Source: Paludibacteraceae bacterium | Lineage (GTDB): Bacteria; Bacteroidota; Bacteroidia; Bacteroidales; Paludibacteraceae | Length of the DNA stretch: 64,000 nucleotides | Reading direction: 5' to 3' | Assembly (NCBI GenBank): GCA_024693065.1 | Contig: JAILLP010000006.1 | Span: forward strand, 212,470 to 276,469 | Part shown: positions 19,428 through 28,117 of the stretch, in pieces | Layout of the letters: each line of letters begins with the position of its first letter | Position numbering within the stretch: position 1 is the stretch's first letter | Notes under the pieces: model-generated | The model's input: only the letters and a program-made list of their open reading frames with translations | Database searches by the model: none | Told to the model about the DNA's origin: nothing | Made by a program: the position numbers and the translations under genes

Positions 19428-20477
19428 ATGAAGCGAAGGTCGTTGACAATATATCTCCTAACTTGTCTCTGTTGCCACACGATGGCTCCCCTTCCCTGCT
19501 TCGCCGAAGGGAAAGGAACCGAAACCATCCGTATTGTCAGCTACAACGTCGAGAACCTTTTCGACTGCGAGGATGATCCTTTGACGGACGACAACGCCTT
19601 TACTCCCGAAGGGGAATATCAATGGACGGAAGGGAAATATAAAAACAAACTGAATAACATATCGAGAGCCATCACCGCCGCTGGAGGATGGACGAAGCCT
19701 GTGATCATCGGACTTTGCGAAGTGGAGAACAAAAAAGTGCTGACGGATTTGACGCAGCGTACCCAGCTGAAGGTGTGTGGCTACCAGTTCGTCCACAAGG
19801 ACTCTCCCGACCAGCGTGGTGTGGATGTCGCCCTTGCCTATTTGCCGGACCGTTTCCGCATCGTTAGTGAGGATTTCATCCCTGTGCCCATCGAAGAGGG
19901 TCGCCCGACTCGCGACATTCTCCATGCCACCGGCATTCTCTTCAATGGAGACACGCTCCACGTCTTCGTGAACCACTGGCCATCCCGATATGGAGGGGAG
20001 CTTGAGTCGGAGCATAAACGCTTCACAGCGGCGAAGGCGCTCCGTAAAGTGACGGATAGCCTACAGAACGCCCAACCTCGATGCAATATCATCATCATGG
20101 GCGACTTCAACGACTACCCCTACAACGCTAGCATCAAGGAGGTGCTCGGAGCGGAAAAGCCAACGTCTCACCCCTCTAAGCAAAAGCTCTACAACCTCTG
20201 CGAACAATTTGTGGAAAGAGGAGATGTAGGAAGCCACAAGTTCGGAGGGGAATGGGGCATGCTGGACCAACTGATCGTCTCGGGTCCTCTATTGGACACC
20301 AAGCATTCCATCCACACCTCCGTCTATGATATTCATATTTGCCAAGAGGATTTCCTGCTAAAGGAGGACAAAACGGGCAAGGCTCCTAAAAGAGCGTTTA
20401 TGGGGGCCTTCTACGCCTACGGATATAGTGATCATTTACCCATTTTTTTAGACTTAGACATTATCAACCATGAGTAA
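19428..20477 (+). CDS. Endonuclease/exonuclease/phosphatase-family protein, secreted
   Basis: A 349-residue protein with a signal peptide (cleavage near CFAEG). The EEP fold is visible: SYNVENLFDC (metal-site Asn), GLCEVENKKVL (catalytic Glu), FVNHWPSR, IIMGDFNDYP and the final SDHLPIFLDL (catalytic Asp-His pair). Such enzymes cleave phosphodiesters or phosphomonoesters in nucleic acids, lipids or sugars; export implies an extracytoplasmic substrate. The stop overlaps the start of the sensor kinase gene by 8 bases, so expression is linked to a two-component system. Confidence 0.92.
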   Translation: MKRRSLTIYLLTCLCCHTMAPLPCFAEGKGTETIRIVSYNVENLFDCEDDPLTDDNAFTPEGEYQWTEGKYKNKLNNISRAITAAGGWTKPVIIGLCEVENKKVLTDLTQRTQLKVCGYQFVHKDSPDQRGVDVALAYLPDRFRIVSEDFIPVPIEEGRPTRDILHATGILFNGDTLHVFVNHWPSRYGGELESEHKRFTAAKALRKVTDSLQNAQPRCNIIIMGDFNDYPYNASIKEVLGAEKPTSHPSKQKLYNLCEQFVERGDVGSHKFGGEWGMLDQLIVSGPLLDTKHSIHTSVYDIHICQEDFLLKEDKTGKAPKRAFMGAFYAYGYSDHLPIFLDLDIINHE

Positions 20478-21669
20478 ATCCATATTTCCACACAAAAAAG
20501 AGTTTATTATTTCGATCCATGTGATAGCGTGGCTACTAATCTTCGTCATCCCTATCTTCTTTTTTAGCAGAAGTGACGACACGCAATGGGTCGTCTATTG
20601 GTGGAAGAATGTCTGCACGCCGCTCTCCTTCATGATTATCTTTTACGTCAACTATTGTTGGCTGATAGAAAAATACTTGTTCGCCAATCGGTTAAAAAAC
20701 TATATCACGCATAACGTGGTGCTCATTGCCTTGCTTTGCGGATTGAGTTACTGCTGGCAGAATTATCTGACGCCGGAAATTCAACCCCGAAGCGTTCGCC
20801 TACAAGAGAAAATAGAACTGTTGGAGAAGGAAATCAAAGACTTAAAACAGAGCGAATCCACCATCACGGTGATCGAGCAGGCGGAGGTGCCTGTCACCCA
20901 AACGGACATCTCCAAAAATATCCAGAGGGACCGCAAACGGTTCAGATGGTGGCATATCATCACTGATATCTTCTCTTTCATCTGCATGGCGGGCATCGCG
21001 GTCGCCATCAAAACAACTTCAAGGTGGTTCCAGACCGAGGAGAAACGCCAAGAGGAGGAGAAACAAAAGGTGGAGGCGGAGTTGAAGAACCTGAAGAGCC
21101 AAATCAACCCGCACTTCCTGTTCAATACGCTGAACAACATCTACGCACTAATCGCCATCAGTCCGGAGAAGTCGCAGGAGGCGGTCATGGACCTCAGCAA
21201 GATGTTGCGATACGTCCTCTACGATGATGGACAGCAGTATGTGCCGATCCAGAAGGAGATCGATTTCATCAATAACTACGTCAAACTGATGAGACTCCGG
21301 TTGAGCAGTTCCGTCAGGGTGGATGTCTCGACGGATGTCTCCCTCGACCCGATGATGCCGATCGCCCCGCTTCTCTTTATCTCTTTGATAGAGAACGCTT
21401 TCAAGCATGGAATATCCAACAACCAATCGTCATTCATCGAATTCTCCATCAAGGAAACCGATGCGAACACCGTACGATGTGAGCTGCGGAACAGCTATTT
21501 CCCGAAGTCCGCCGAACACGACAAGAGTGGTTCGGGCATCGGTATGGAGAACACGAAAAGGAGGCTGGAACTCATATACCCGAATTCGCACGTCTTCGAA
21601 TATGGTGTGGAGGGTGATGTATATCACTCATTATTAATCATTAACACGAAAAAGGAGGAGAACGCATGA
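20470..21669 (+). CDS. LytS-type sensor histidine kinase
   Basis: A 399-residue membrane kinase with four TM helices (about 16-33, 51-71, 80-98, 161-182) and coiled-coil stretches near 105-130 and 188-210. A His_kinase domain carries the phospho-acceptor His215 in NPHFLFNTLNNIYAL. The HATPase part has the N-box LIENAFKHG near 306-314 and a G-box GSGIGMENTKRR. By family it passes phosphate to a LytTR regulator, here encoded in the next gene with a 4-base overlap. Signal unknown. Confidence 0.95.
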   Translation: MSKSIFPHKKEFIISIHVIAWLLIFVIPIFFFSRSDDTQWVVYWWKNVCTPLSFMIIFYVNYCWLIEKYLFANRLKNYITHNVVLIALLCGLSYCWQNYLTPEIQPRSVRLQEKIELLEKEIKDLKQSESTITVIEQAEVPVTQTDISKNIQRDRKRFRWWHIITDIFSFICMAGIAVAIKTTSRWFQTEEKRQEEEKQKVEAELKNLKSQINPHFLFNTLNNIYALIAISPEKSQEAVMDLSKMLRYVLYDDGQQYVPIQKEIDFINNYVKLMRLRLSSSVRVDVSTDVSLDPMMPIAPLLFISLIENAFKHGISNNQSSFIEFSIKETDANTVRCELRNSYFPKSAEHDKSGSGIGMENTKRRLELIYPNSHVFEYGVEGDVYHSLLIINTKKEENA

Positions 21670-22400
21670 CACTCAATTGTATCGTAGTAGACGACGAGCC
21701 ATTGGCTTTGGGACTCATCGAATCTTACGTGAAGAAAACCCCTTTCCTGAACCTGATTGGGAGCTACTCGAGCGCGGTGGAAGCCGCGAAAGCCTTTGCG
21801 GAGAAAACGCCTGACCTGATGTTCCTCGACATCCAGATGCCGGAGATGAACGGCTTGGAGTTCTCGAAGCTCATCGGTGACAAGACAAAGGTGATCTTCA
21901 CCACCGCCTTCCAGCAATATGCCTTGGACGGATTCAAGGTGAATGCCTTGGACTATCTGTTGAAACCCATCAGCTACGATGATTTCCTGCAAGCCGCCAA
22001 CAAGGCGCTGAGTTGGTTCGAGATGGCCGCTAACGCGAATAAACCAGCCGTCACGGAGCAACCCGAGACGGAAAGGTCGATCTTCGTGAAGACGGATTAC
22101 AAACTCGTGCAGGTGCAGTTCGACAAGATCCTCTACATCGAAGGCATGAAGGATTACGTGAAGATATTCCTGGAAGACCAGCAATACCCTATCCTCTCGC
22201 TGATGAGCATGAAGTCGCTGGAGACCACGCTCCCAGCCAGCCAGTTCCTGCGCGTCCACCGCTCCTACATCGTGAACGCAAGCAAAATCAAGGAAGTGGA
22301 GCGCAACAGGATTATCTTCGGGAAGACTTACATCCCAGTCTCCGACTCCTACAAAAACGTATTCCAGGAGTTCATTGACAAGAGGATGTTAGCCAACTAA
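21666..22400 (+). CDS. LytTR-family response regulator
   Basis: A 244-residue regulator. The receiver domain (1-120) has the acidic pair VVDDEP, phospho-acceptor Asp55 in MFLDIQMPEMNG and a conserved Lys in YLLKPIS. The LytTR DNA-binding domain (about 138-244) shows FVKTDYKLVQV, ILYIEGMKDYVKIF and FLRVHRSYIVN. It overlaps the kinase gene by 4 bases and is its cognate partner. Targets are not evident from the window. Confidence 0.96.
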   Translation: MTLNCIVVDDEPLALGLIESYVKKTPFLNLIGSYSSAVEAAKAFAEKTPDLMFLDIQMPEMNGLEFSKLIGDKTKVIFTTAFQQYALDGFKVNALDYLLKPISYDDFLQAANKALSWFEMAANANKPAVTEQPETERSIFVKTDYKLVQVQFDKILYIEGMKDYVKIFLEDQQYPILSLMSMKSLETTLPASQFLRVHRSYIVNASKIKEVERNRIIFGKTYIPVSDSYKNVFQEFIDKRMLAN

Positions 22401-22415
22401 ACAAGTAGAATCGAA

Positions 22416-23981
22416 ATGGCTTTTTTACCCAACATACAACTCACCGTATTGCCCGAACAGGCGGGAGACGAGGCTCGGCTGAAGGAGCAGGTGGCCCAGA
22501 AGATCCACGTCGCTCCCAGCCAAGTGACGACCGTGCGGATTGTCCGCAAATCGATCGACGCGCGTTCCCGCACGCAGGTGAAGATCAACCTCTGCGTGAA
22601 TGTCTATACCCAAGGGACGCAACCGGAGCCGATCACCTACCCGTTCCATTACCAGGACGTCTCGAGGGGTGAACCTGTACTCATCATCGGTGCGGGGCCA
22701 GCTGGCCTTTTCGCAGCCCTTCGTCTCATCGAGCTAGGGCTCAAACCGGTTATCATCGAGCGAGGCAAGGAGGTGAGCGAACGTAAGAAAGACATCGCCC
22801 AACTCAACCGTAACAACGGACTGAACCTGGAATCCAACTACTGTTTCGGGGAGGGCGGCGCCGGCACCTTCTCTGACGGCAAACTCTTCACCCGCTCCAA
22901 GAAGAAGGGGGATTGCAGCCGCATCCTGCTCACCTTCCACCAGCATGGGGCGCAGGACGAGATACTCTATGAGGCACATCCGCACATCGGGACGGACCGT
23001 CTGCCGGTCGTCATCAAGAACATGCGGGACACCATCCTCCGTCATGGCGGGGAGATCCATTTCGAGAAGAAAATGACCAAGATCCTGACGAAGGACGACC
23101 ATGTGGAAGGCGTGGAGACAGCCGATGGAGAGCGATTCTTCGCCGACAACATCATCTTAGCCACCGGCCATTCGTCACGAGACATCTATACCCTACTCCA
23201 CCAAGAGGGCATTCTCATGGAGTGCAAAGGGTTTGCCATGGGTGTCCGTGTGGAACACAAGCAAGCGCTTATCGACAGCATACAATACCATCGCAAGGAG
23301 CGGGGGAAATACCTTCCCTCAGCCGCCTACAACGTCGTCACGCAAGTGAAGGAGCGAGGCGTATACTCCTTCTGCATGTGTCCGGGAGGCTTCATCGTAC
23401 CCGCCTCTACGGGTGAGGGTGAGTGTGTCGTCAACGGCATGTCCCCTTCGCATCGTAACTCACCTTTCGCGAACGCAGCCATCGTGGTGGAGATCAGGCC
23501 GGAGGACCTCAAGGAGTACGAGCAGTTCGGGGCGTTGGCAGGCCTGAAGTTCCAAGAAGAGTACGAAAGGCTCTCCTACCAGAACGGTGGCGGGATGGCG
23601 GTGGCGCCCGCACAGAGGCTGCTCGATTTCGTGAACGGAAGATCTTCCGCTTCACTTCCGGAGACCTCCTATCTCCCAGGCATCGTACCATCCGACATGC
23701 ACAAATGGATGCCTAAATTCATCAGGGAGCGCCTGCAATTAGGCTTCAAGGATTTCGACAAAAAGATGAGAGGATATCTCACCAACGACGCCGTCATCAT
23801 CGGGGTGGAGTCACGCACCTCCTCACCCGTCCGCATTCCGCGTGACCCGGAGACGATGCAGCATGTGCAGATCAAGGGGCTCTACCCTTGCGGCGAGGGA
23901 GCCGGCTATGCGGGAGGAATCACCTCCTCCGCCATGGACGGAATATTGTGTGCGGAAAAAATTGGAGAACAAAAAAAATAA
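22416..23981 (+). CDS. NAD(P)/FAD-dependent oxidoreductase, uncharacterised
   Basis: A 521-residue flavoprotein. An N-terminal extension of about 85 residues precedes the FAD-binding Rossmann motif VLIIGAGPAGLFAALRL. Further on are CFGEGGAGTFSDGKL, ATGHSSRD and the C-terminal FAD motif CGEGAGYAGGITSSAMDG. This layout matches the widespread FAD-dependent dehydrogenases often annotated simply as oxidoreductase; the substrate is unknown. It follows the response regulator after 15 bases but is probably unrelated in function. Confidence 0.93.
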   Translation: MAFLPNIQLTVLPEQAGDEARLKEQVAQKIHVAPSQVTTVRIVRKSIDARSRTQVKINLCVNVYTQGTQPEPITYPFHYQDVSRGEPVLIIGAGPAGLFAALRLIELGLKPVIIERGKEVSERKKDIAQLNRNNGLNLESNYCFGEGGAGTFSDGKLFTRSKKKGDCSRILLTFHQHGAQDEILYEAHPHIGTDRLPVVIKNMRDTILRHGGEIHFEKKMTKILTKDDHVEGVETADGERFFADNIILATGHSSRDIYTLLHQEGILMECKGFAMGVRVEHKQALIDSIQYHRKERGKYLPSAAYNVVTQVKERGVYSFCMCPGGFIVPASTGEGECVVNGMSPSHRNSPFANAAIVVEIRPEDLKEYEQFGALAGLKFQEEYERLSYQNGGGMAVAPAQRLLDFVNGRSSASLPETSYLPGIVPSDMHKWMPKFIRERLQLGFKDFDKKMRGYLTNDAVIIGVESRTSSPVRIPRDPETMQHVQIKGLYPCGEGAGYAGGITSSAMDGILCAEKIGEQKK

Positions 23982-23991
23982 CAGGAAAGAG

Positions 23992-25134
23992 ATGGACATC
24001 ACAACGTTATTTCAATTGTCGCACATGAATATTTTAGCCATAAACATCGAAACCGACGTCAATGTAGTTGTAGCTGTTGCCTGTTTCATATACTCTATCC
24101 TTACATTGTATTTCTTAGTGAGAGGAAACCTATTCGTATTTGAGCGACGGAATGAAAAGAAGCACTTCGAATCCACACTAAAGGAAAAAGATTTACTGAA
24201 TAGGATGGTCGTTCTGCTCATGTGCAAGCTCTTACAGAGCGATGAAAAAGACATGTATGCCAACAAATTAGCTTTTGTCGTCAATTACATCCGCACATCA
24301 TTCGACAAAGAAGCAGACATCGACTATCTTGTCCACCACTACGTGTTAAAGTATACTTCATCACAATCCCTCACTCTCGAGATGAAGATTTTCACACACA
24401 TAAGAAAAATTAGACGAACCCTCTTCAACCCTAAAGGATGGCTCCGTGATTTGAAAAGGAAACAGGACTATTCCGTATATGGAGGGATGCACAATCTTAA
24501 TGAATATTTTGGTTTGCCCGACGATGATGTCAAGGACCTTGCCTTTTCATTAACGGATTACCTCAGTGAAGAGCGAAAGAAATACCTTTCGTACCTGCTT
24601 TTCCAACTGGCCTACATGGATGGCAACATCAATAAACGCGAAGAAACTGACTTGAAAAGAATATGCGTGAACCAATTCCTGACAAAGGAGGAATTTTACA
24701 CGCTAAAGGATTCCTTCGAATCAAAATCCGAAGACAAATGGTTCTATGAGAATCTGAGAGAGAAAGATCCAGAACTCTATTCTGACCCTGAAGTGGTTCT
24801 CAACATCTTCCCTAAAAGCACAGAAAACGACAAAGAAACAAATACTAAGTTCATCATCAAAAACGACAAACGTTCGATTTCATTTTTACTTCTTTTCATT
24901 CAAATGGTAATTTCGAATATTGTGCTCGATATCACAGCACCGACTCGAGAAACTGTTTCATGTACAATAATGATGGTGATCATATTCTTCATAATCACCT
25001 ATTACAACGTTTGTAATATTTCGGACAAATATTACACTGCTTTTACACGCAAAGACTACAACTATCTTGTGAAAGAATTTTTTTATTCGGATATATTATA
25101 CTTGTTCAGCCTCATCTTTATTTTCTTCGCATAA
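23992..25134 (+). CDS. Membrane protein with TerB-like domain
   Basis: A 380-residue protein of unknown function. ATG at 23992 is preferred because longer starts overlap the oxidoreductase gene and a good ribosome site (GGAAAGAG) sits before it. An N-terminal TM helix (about 23-42) is followed by a helical region. Around residues 180-235 a stretch (YLLFQLAYMDGNINKREETD) resembles the acidic helix pair of TerB/DjlA-N domains. Two or three TM helices lie near the C-terminus. The next two genes, on the other strand, also carry TerB-like domains, so the three may work together. Confidence 0.75.
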   Translation: MDITTLFQLSHMNILAINIETDVNVVVAVACFIYSILTLYFLVRGNLFVFERRNEKKHFESTLKEKDLLNRMVVLLMCKLLQSDEKDMYANKLAFVVNYIRTSFDKEADIDYLVHHYVLKYTSSQSLTLEMKIFTHIRKIRRTLFNPKGWLRDLKRKQDYSVYGGMHNLNEYFGLPDDDVKDLAFSLTDYLSEERKKYLSYLLFQLAYMDGNINKREETDLKRICVNQFLTKEEFYTLKDSFESKSEDKWFYENLREKDPELYSDPEVVLNIFPKSTENDKETNTKFIIKNDKRSISFLLLFIQMVISNIVLDITAPTRETVSCTIMMVIIFFIITYYNVCNISDKYYTAFTRKDYNYLVKEFFYSDILYLFSLIFIFFA

Positions 25135-25144
25135 TTACAAGCCC

Positions 25145-26050
25145 TTATTTATTCAAGAGCACAACCTGCTCTAGCAGAAACTCATAAGCCTCATGGATTG
25201 AGCGGAAGCGTTCGGTGGCCTCTTCCTTCTCCTCTTCGGAGGTGTTAGCGGGAAGCGTGTCCGGGTGGTACATCTTCACCAATCTGCGGTAGGCGGATTT
25301 GATTTCTTGTTCGTCCGCATTCTCCGTGATCTCCAGGAGTTGGAGAGCCTCCTTTGTGCGGGTGTTCGTGACATTCTCGAAACGGGTCTCATGCGTTTTG
25401 CGACGCTCGTTTTCCTCACTTTCCGTCCGTTTCTTCTTTTTCGTCCGCTTTTTCTCCTCTTTTTGTTGCTTTTGTTCTTGCTGTTCTTTCTTCAGGTACT
25501 CGTATTTGTACAGGAAGGCGGTGAAGTCCCAAGACTTGATGTCCAGATAATGCGCCACCTCACGCAGGAAGTCCACCTCCACATCGCTCACACCATCCTG
25601 CGAATAGGCGATTTGGAACAAAACATCCATGAACTCCATTCGATCGGAGTACTTCTGCATATATTTCTCAAGCAGATGGGTTGTAAGGCTTGAAACCTTT
25701 TCTGTTGTCCATTGTTTTTCATCTATCTTCCTTTTTATGATGAAAAGAGGTAATCCTTCAGATTCGTAACCAAGGAAACGAACCTGCGTGTTTTTCAGTT
25801 CCACATTCAAACAACTTATAATCTGCTTATGATTTGTGCTTAAACGAGGGGACCTGCAGATATGTGATTTAACACACAACACCTCCAACGGATCATCTTT
25901 TCCATCACATTTGGCAAGAGCCACAAATAGATCGACAAACCTCGCTTCCATATCAGACAGATCCTTGCGTGGGTCACCAGAAATCTCCGTCAGAATTATG
26001 TATATCACAATAAGACTGATTATAGCCGCCAATGGAAATATATAAATCAT
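25145..26050 (-). CDS. DjlA-like membrane-anchored J-domain protein (copy 1)
   Basis: A 301-residue protein with an N-terminal TM helix (residues 2-22), a TerB/DjlA-N-like helical domain (about 35-185, with FQIAYSQDGVSDVEVDFL), and a very Lys/Glu/Gln-rich linker (about 190-225). It ends in a J-domain (about 232-295) with the diagnostic HPD in RLVKMYHPDTLP. The order TM, TerB, J-domain is that of DjlA, an inner-membrane co-chaperone that stimulates DnaK. It is a tandem paralogue of the next gene; the J-domain regions are almost identical at DNA level. The stop lies 11 bp from the convergent gene's stop. Confidence 0.88.
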   Translation of the reverse strand: MIYIFPLAAIISLIVIYIILTEISGDPRKDLSDMEARFVDLFVALAKCDGKDDPLEVLCVKSHICRSPRLSTNHKQIISCLNVELKNTQVRFLGYESEGLPLFIIKRKIDEKQWTTEKVSSLTTHLLEKYMQKYSDRMEFMDVLFQIAYSQDGVSDVEVDFLREVAHYLDIKSWDFTAFLYKYEYLKKEQQEQKQQKEEKKRTKKKKRTESEENERRKTHETRFENVTNTRTKEALQLLEITENADEQEIKSAYRRLVKMYHPDTLPANTSEEEKEEATERFRSIHEAYEFLLEQVVLLNK

Positions 26051-26081
26051 AGAATCAATGAATTACAATATAACTACATTA

Positions 26082-26975
26082 CTATTTGGCACGGACCATC
26101 TCCAAGGAAAGTAAAAACTCATAAGCTTCATGGATTGAGCGGAACCGTGCGGCAGCCTCTTCCCTCTCTTCTTCGGAGATGTTAGCGGGGAGCGTGTCCG
26201 GGTGGTACTTCTTCGCCAATCTGCGGTAGGCGGATTTGATCTCCTGCTCGTCCGCATTCTCCGTAATCTCCAGGAGTTGGAGAGCCTCCTTCGTGCGGGC
26301 GTTCGTGACGTTCTTGAAACGGGCCTCATGCGCTTTTTTTCGTTCGTTTTTCCCCGCTGATTCTTTATCCTTTTCAGTACGGTTCCGTTCCTCCTCTTGC
26401 CTTTTCTGCTTCTTCTGTTGCTCATCCATCATGTACTCGTACTTGTACAAGAACCCTGTGAAATCCCATGATTTGATGCATAGGTAGTGAGCCACCTCAC
26501 GTAGCATGTCCACCTCCACATCGCTCACACCATCTTGGGAATAGGCGATTTGGAACAAAGCATCCATGAATTCCATCCGTTCGGAGTATTTGCGGAAGAG
26601 CTTTGAAATGGCTTTGGAAGAGAGGTCGGAAAGACTATATTTGGTGACAGAACCATCTTTTTCCTTCCTATTCAACAAGAACAACGGAATTCCGGAACTT
26701 TCATAGCCTAAGAACTTGACATTCGAAGCGTTCAGTTCCTGATCAAAATATTTGATGATATAAGTTCCCCAACGAGGCGATGAATTGATATACGATTTGG
26801 CGGCGGCTATCTCCTCCGCATCCGCTTTCCCATCGCACCTGATAACCGAGACGAGCAGACGGATCAGGCACGCCACATCTTCTTCCATGGGATACTTATT
26901 ACTCGCCATCAATATCCCCATGCCAACAATCATGAGCAAAGCGATCATGAAGAGCACAACTGCCAATACAACCAT
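26082..26975 (-). CDS. DjlA-like membrane-anchored J-domain protein (copy 2)
   Basis: A 297-residue paralogue of the downstream gene. It has an N-terminal TM helix (2-24), a TerB-like domain with the same FQIAYSQDGVSDVEVDML core, a charged linker and a C-terminal J-domain with HPD in AKKYHPDTLP. The two copies diverge most in the TerB half and least in the J-domain, suggesting different partners served by the same DnaK. Only 31 bases separate the genes, so they are probably co-transcribed. Confidence 0.88.
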   Translation of the reverse strand: MVVLAVVLFMIALLMIVGMGILMASNKYPMEEDVACLIRLLVSVIRCDGKADAEEIAAAKSYINSSPRWGTYIIKYFDQELNASNVKFLGYESSGIPLFLLNRKEKDGSVTKYSLSDLSSKAISKLFRKYSERMEFMDALFQIAYSQDGVSDVEVDMLREVAHYLCIKSWDFTGFLYKYEYMMDEQQKKQKRQEEERNRTEKDKESAGKNERKKAHEARFKNVTNARTKEALQLLEITENADEQEIKSAYRRLAKKYHPDTLPANISEEEREEAAARFRSIHEAYEFLLSLEMVRAK

Positions 26976-27055
26976 ACAGGGGAATAATGTTTTAATTTAA
27001 TACTCTATAAAATGGGGTCTCCATCAGAAGGTCTTTTTTCCTCAAACAGAGGGGG

Positions 27056-27850
27056 TCATTTTTTCTTCTTCTCGAATAGCCACTCCATGAAATCAGATGC
27101 GCTGATGGCCATTTCCCAAGCGTCGTCGTGCTTCGTGTCTTGGAACTCCACCAAGTCGGAGCCATTGGAATTGGACTTGAGGACCGTCTCCAAATCACGC
27201 GCATACTGAATCGGAACGATAGGATCCTCCACCCCATGGTAGAGGCGTACAGGAACTTTCTTCTTTTTCATGCGGGAAGGCTCGATTACCCCCGACACGG
27301 CAATCACAGCCGAATACAGCTTAGGGTTTCGGGCGGCGAGGTCCAACACCCCGAACGCACCCATATCCTTGCCCACCAAATAGACGCGGGAAACATCGAT
27401 CTCGTTCTCCTTCTTCATGAAATGTTGGATCAGCTTCTCCACGATGATGCTACTCTTTGTCTGCTCCGGATTCTCACGCAAGACAATCGAGCCATCATCC
27501 AACTTGTCATATTTTGCCCAAAAATCATCCTTCGGACACTGAGGCATGATGACCACCGCCGATTGGTAATTACGCGCCTCCTCGCTCATGTATAGGCTCG
27601 CGCCGTATTTCAGTTGCATCAGATTGTCATTGCCGCGTTCCTCCTCACCGTGAAGATAGATGAAGAGAGGAAATTTCAGACCCTCGACACCATAACCCTT
27701 CGGATAGAGGATACGGTAGCGAAGCGTGTCACCTTGGTAGCGGTACTCCCTCGCATAGAAATAGTCTGAGGAATATTCGTTTTCCTCTGCCTGGACGTTA
27801 TAGAACAGGGACATCAGAAGCCCCAACAGTAAAAACCGAAACTTTGCCAT
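27056..27850 (-). CDS. Alpha/beta hydrolase-fold secreted protein lacking the usual catalytic serine
   Basis: A 264-residue secreted protein of the dienelactone hydrolase/prolyl-oligopeptidase-like esterase group. The signal peptide ends near NVQAEE. The oxyanion motif region YLHGEEERGND, the acid region EDPIVP and a late His (TKHDDAW) are present. The nucleophile elbow, normally GxSxG, reads GKDMGA, so Asp replaces Ser. It may be non-catalytic. The start is set at ATG 27850, or 27859, because a TATCTTTG -7 box overlaps the longer GTG-started frame. Confidence 0.82.
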   Translation of the reverse strand: MAKFRFLLLGLLMSLFYNVQAEENEYSSDYFYAREYRYQGDTLRYRILYPKGYGVEGLKFPLFIYLHGEEERGNDNLMQLKYGASLYMSEEARNYQSAVVIMPQCPKDDFWAKYDKLDDGSIVLRENPEQTKSSIIVEKLIQHFMKKENEIDVSRVYLVGKDMGAFGVLDLAARNPKLYSAVIAVSGVIEPSRMKKKKVPVRLYHGVEDPIVPIQYARDLETVLKSNSNGSDLVEFQDTKHDDAWEMAISASDFMEWLFEKKKK

Positions 27851-27869
27851 ATTAATCATACTTATTTCG

Positions 27870-27877
27870 CAAAGATA
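27870..27877 (-). promoter_or_regulatory. -7 box of the alpha/beta hydrolase gene
   Basis: Minus-strand TATCTTTG matches TAnnTTTG. Transcription would start near 27863, giving a very short leader and ruling out the GTG start at 27883. Confidence 0.55.
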
Positions 27878-28117
27878 ATGCACTCTCGCTTTTTTATGGC
27901 GGTTAATTGTAAAAAAATATGTGAAGCCATGCGTTTTTATGTGTTGGACTTCCGATGAGGTGAGTATGTGGCAATGCTTATTTCAACGCATAATTTTTAA
28001 CTCCTATCTCTTAATTCTTAATTCCTAAATCTATTTTAATAGAGAATATTTTTATAAATTCGCGGTTCAGGAATAGAGGTGGGCGGAGTTGCCGACCGAA
28101 AATAATATTTTGTAGTA

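Noticed and set aside
21624..22259. 211-codon open frame opposite the LytTR regulator
   Set aside because: Shadow frame; the regulator on the plus strand has clear receiver and LytTR motifs.
23842..23991. N-terminal extension of the TerB-like membrane protein
   Set aside because: It overlaps the oxidoreductase gene in another frame, and a well-placed ribosome site precedes the ATG at 23992.
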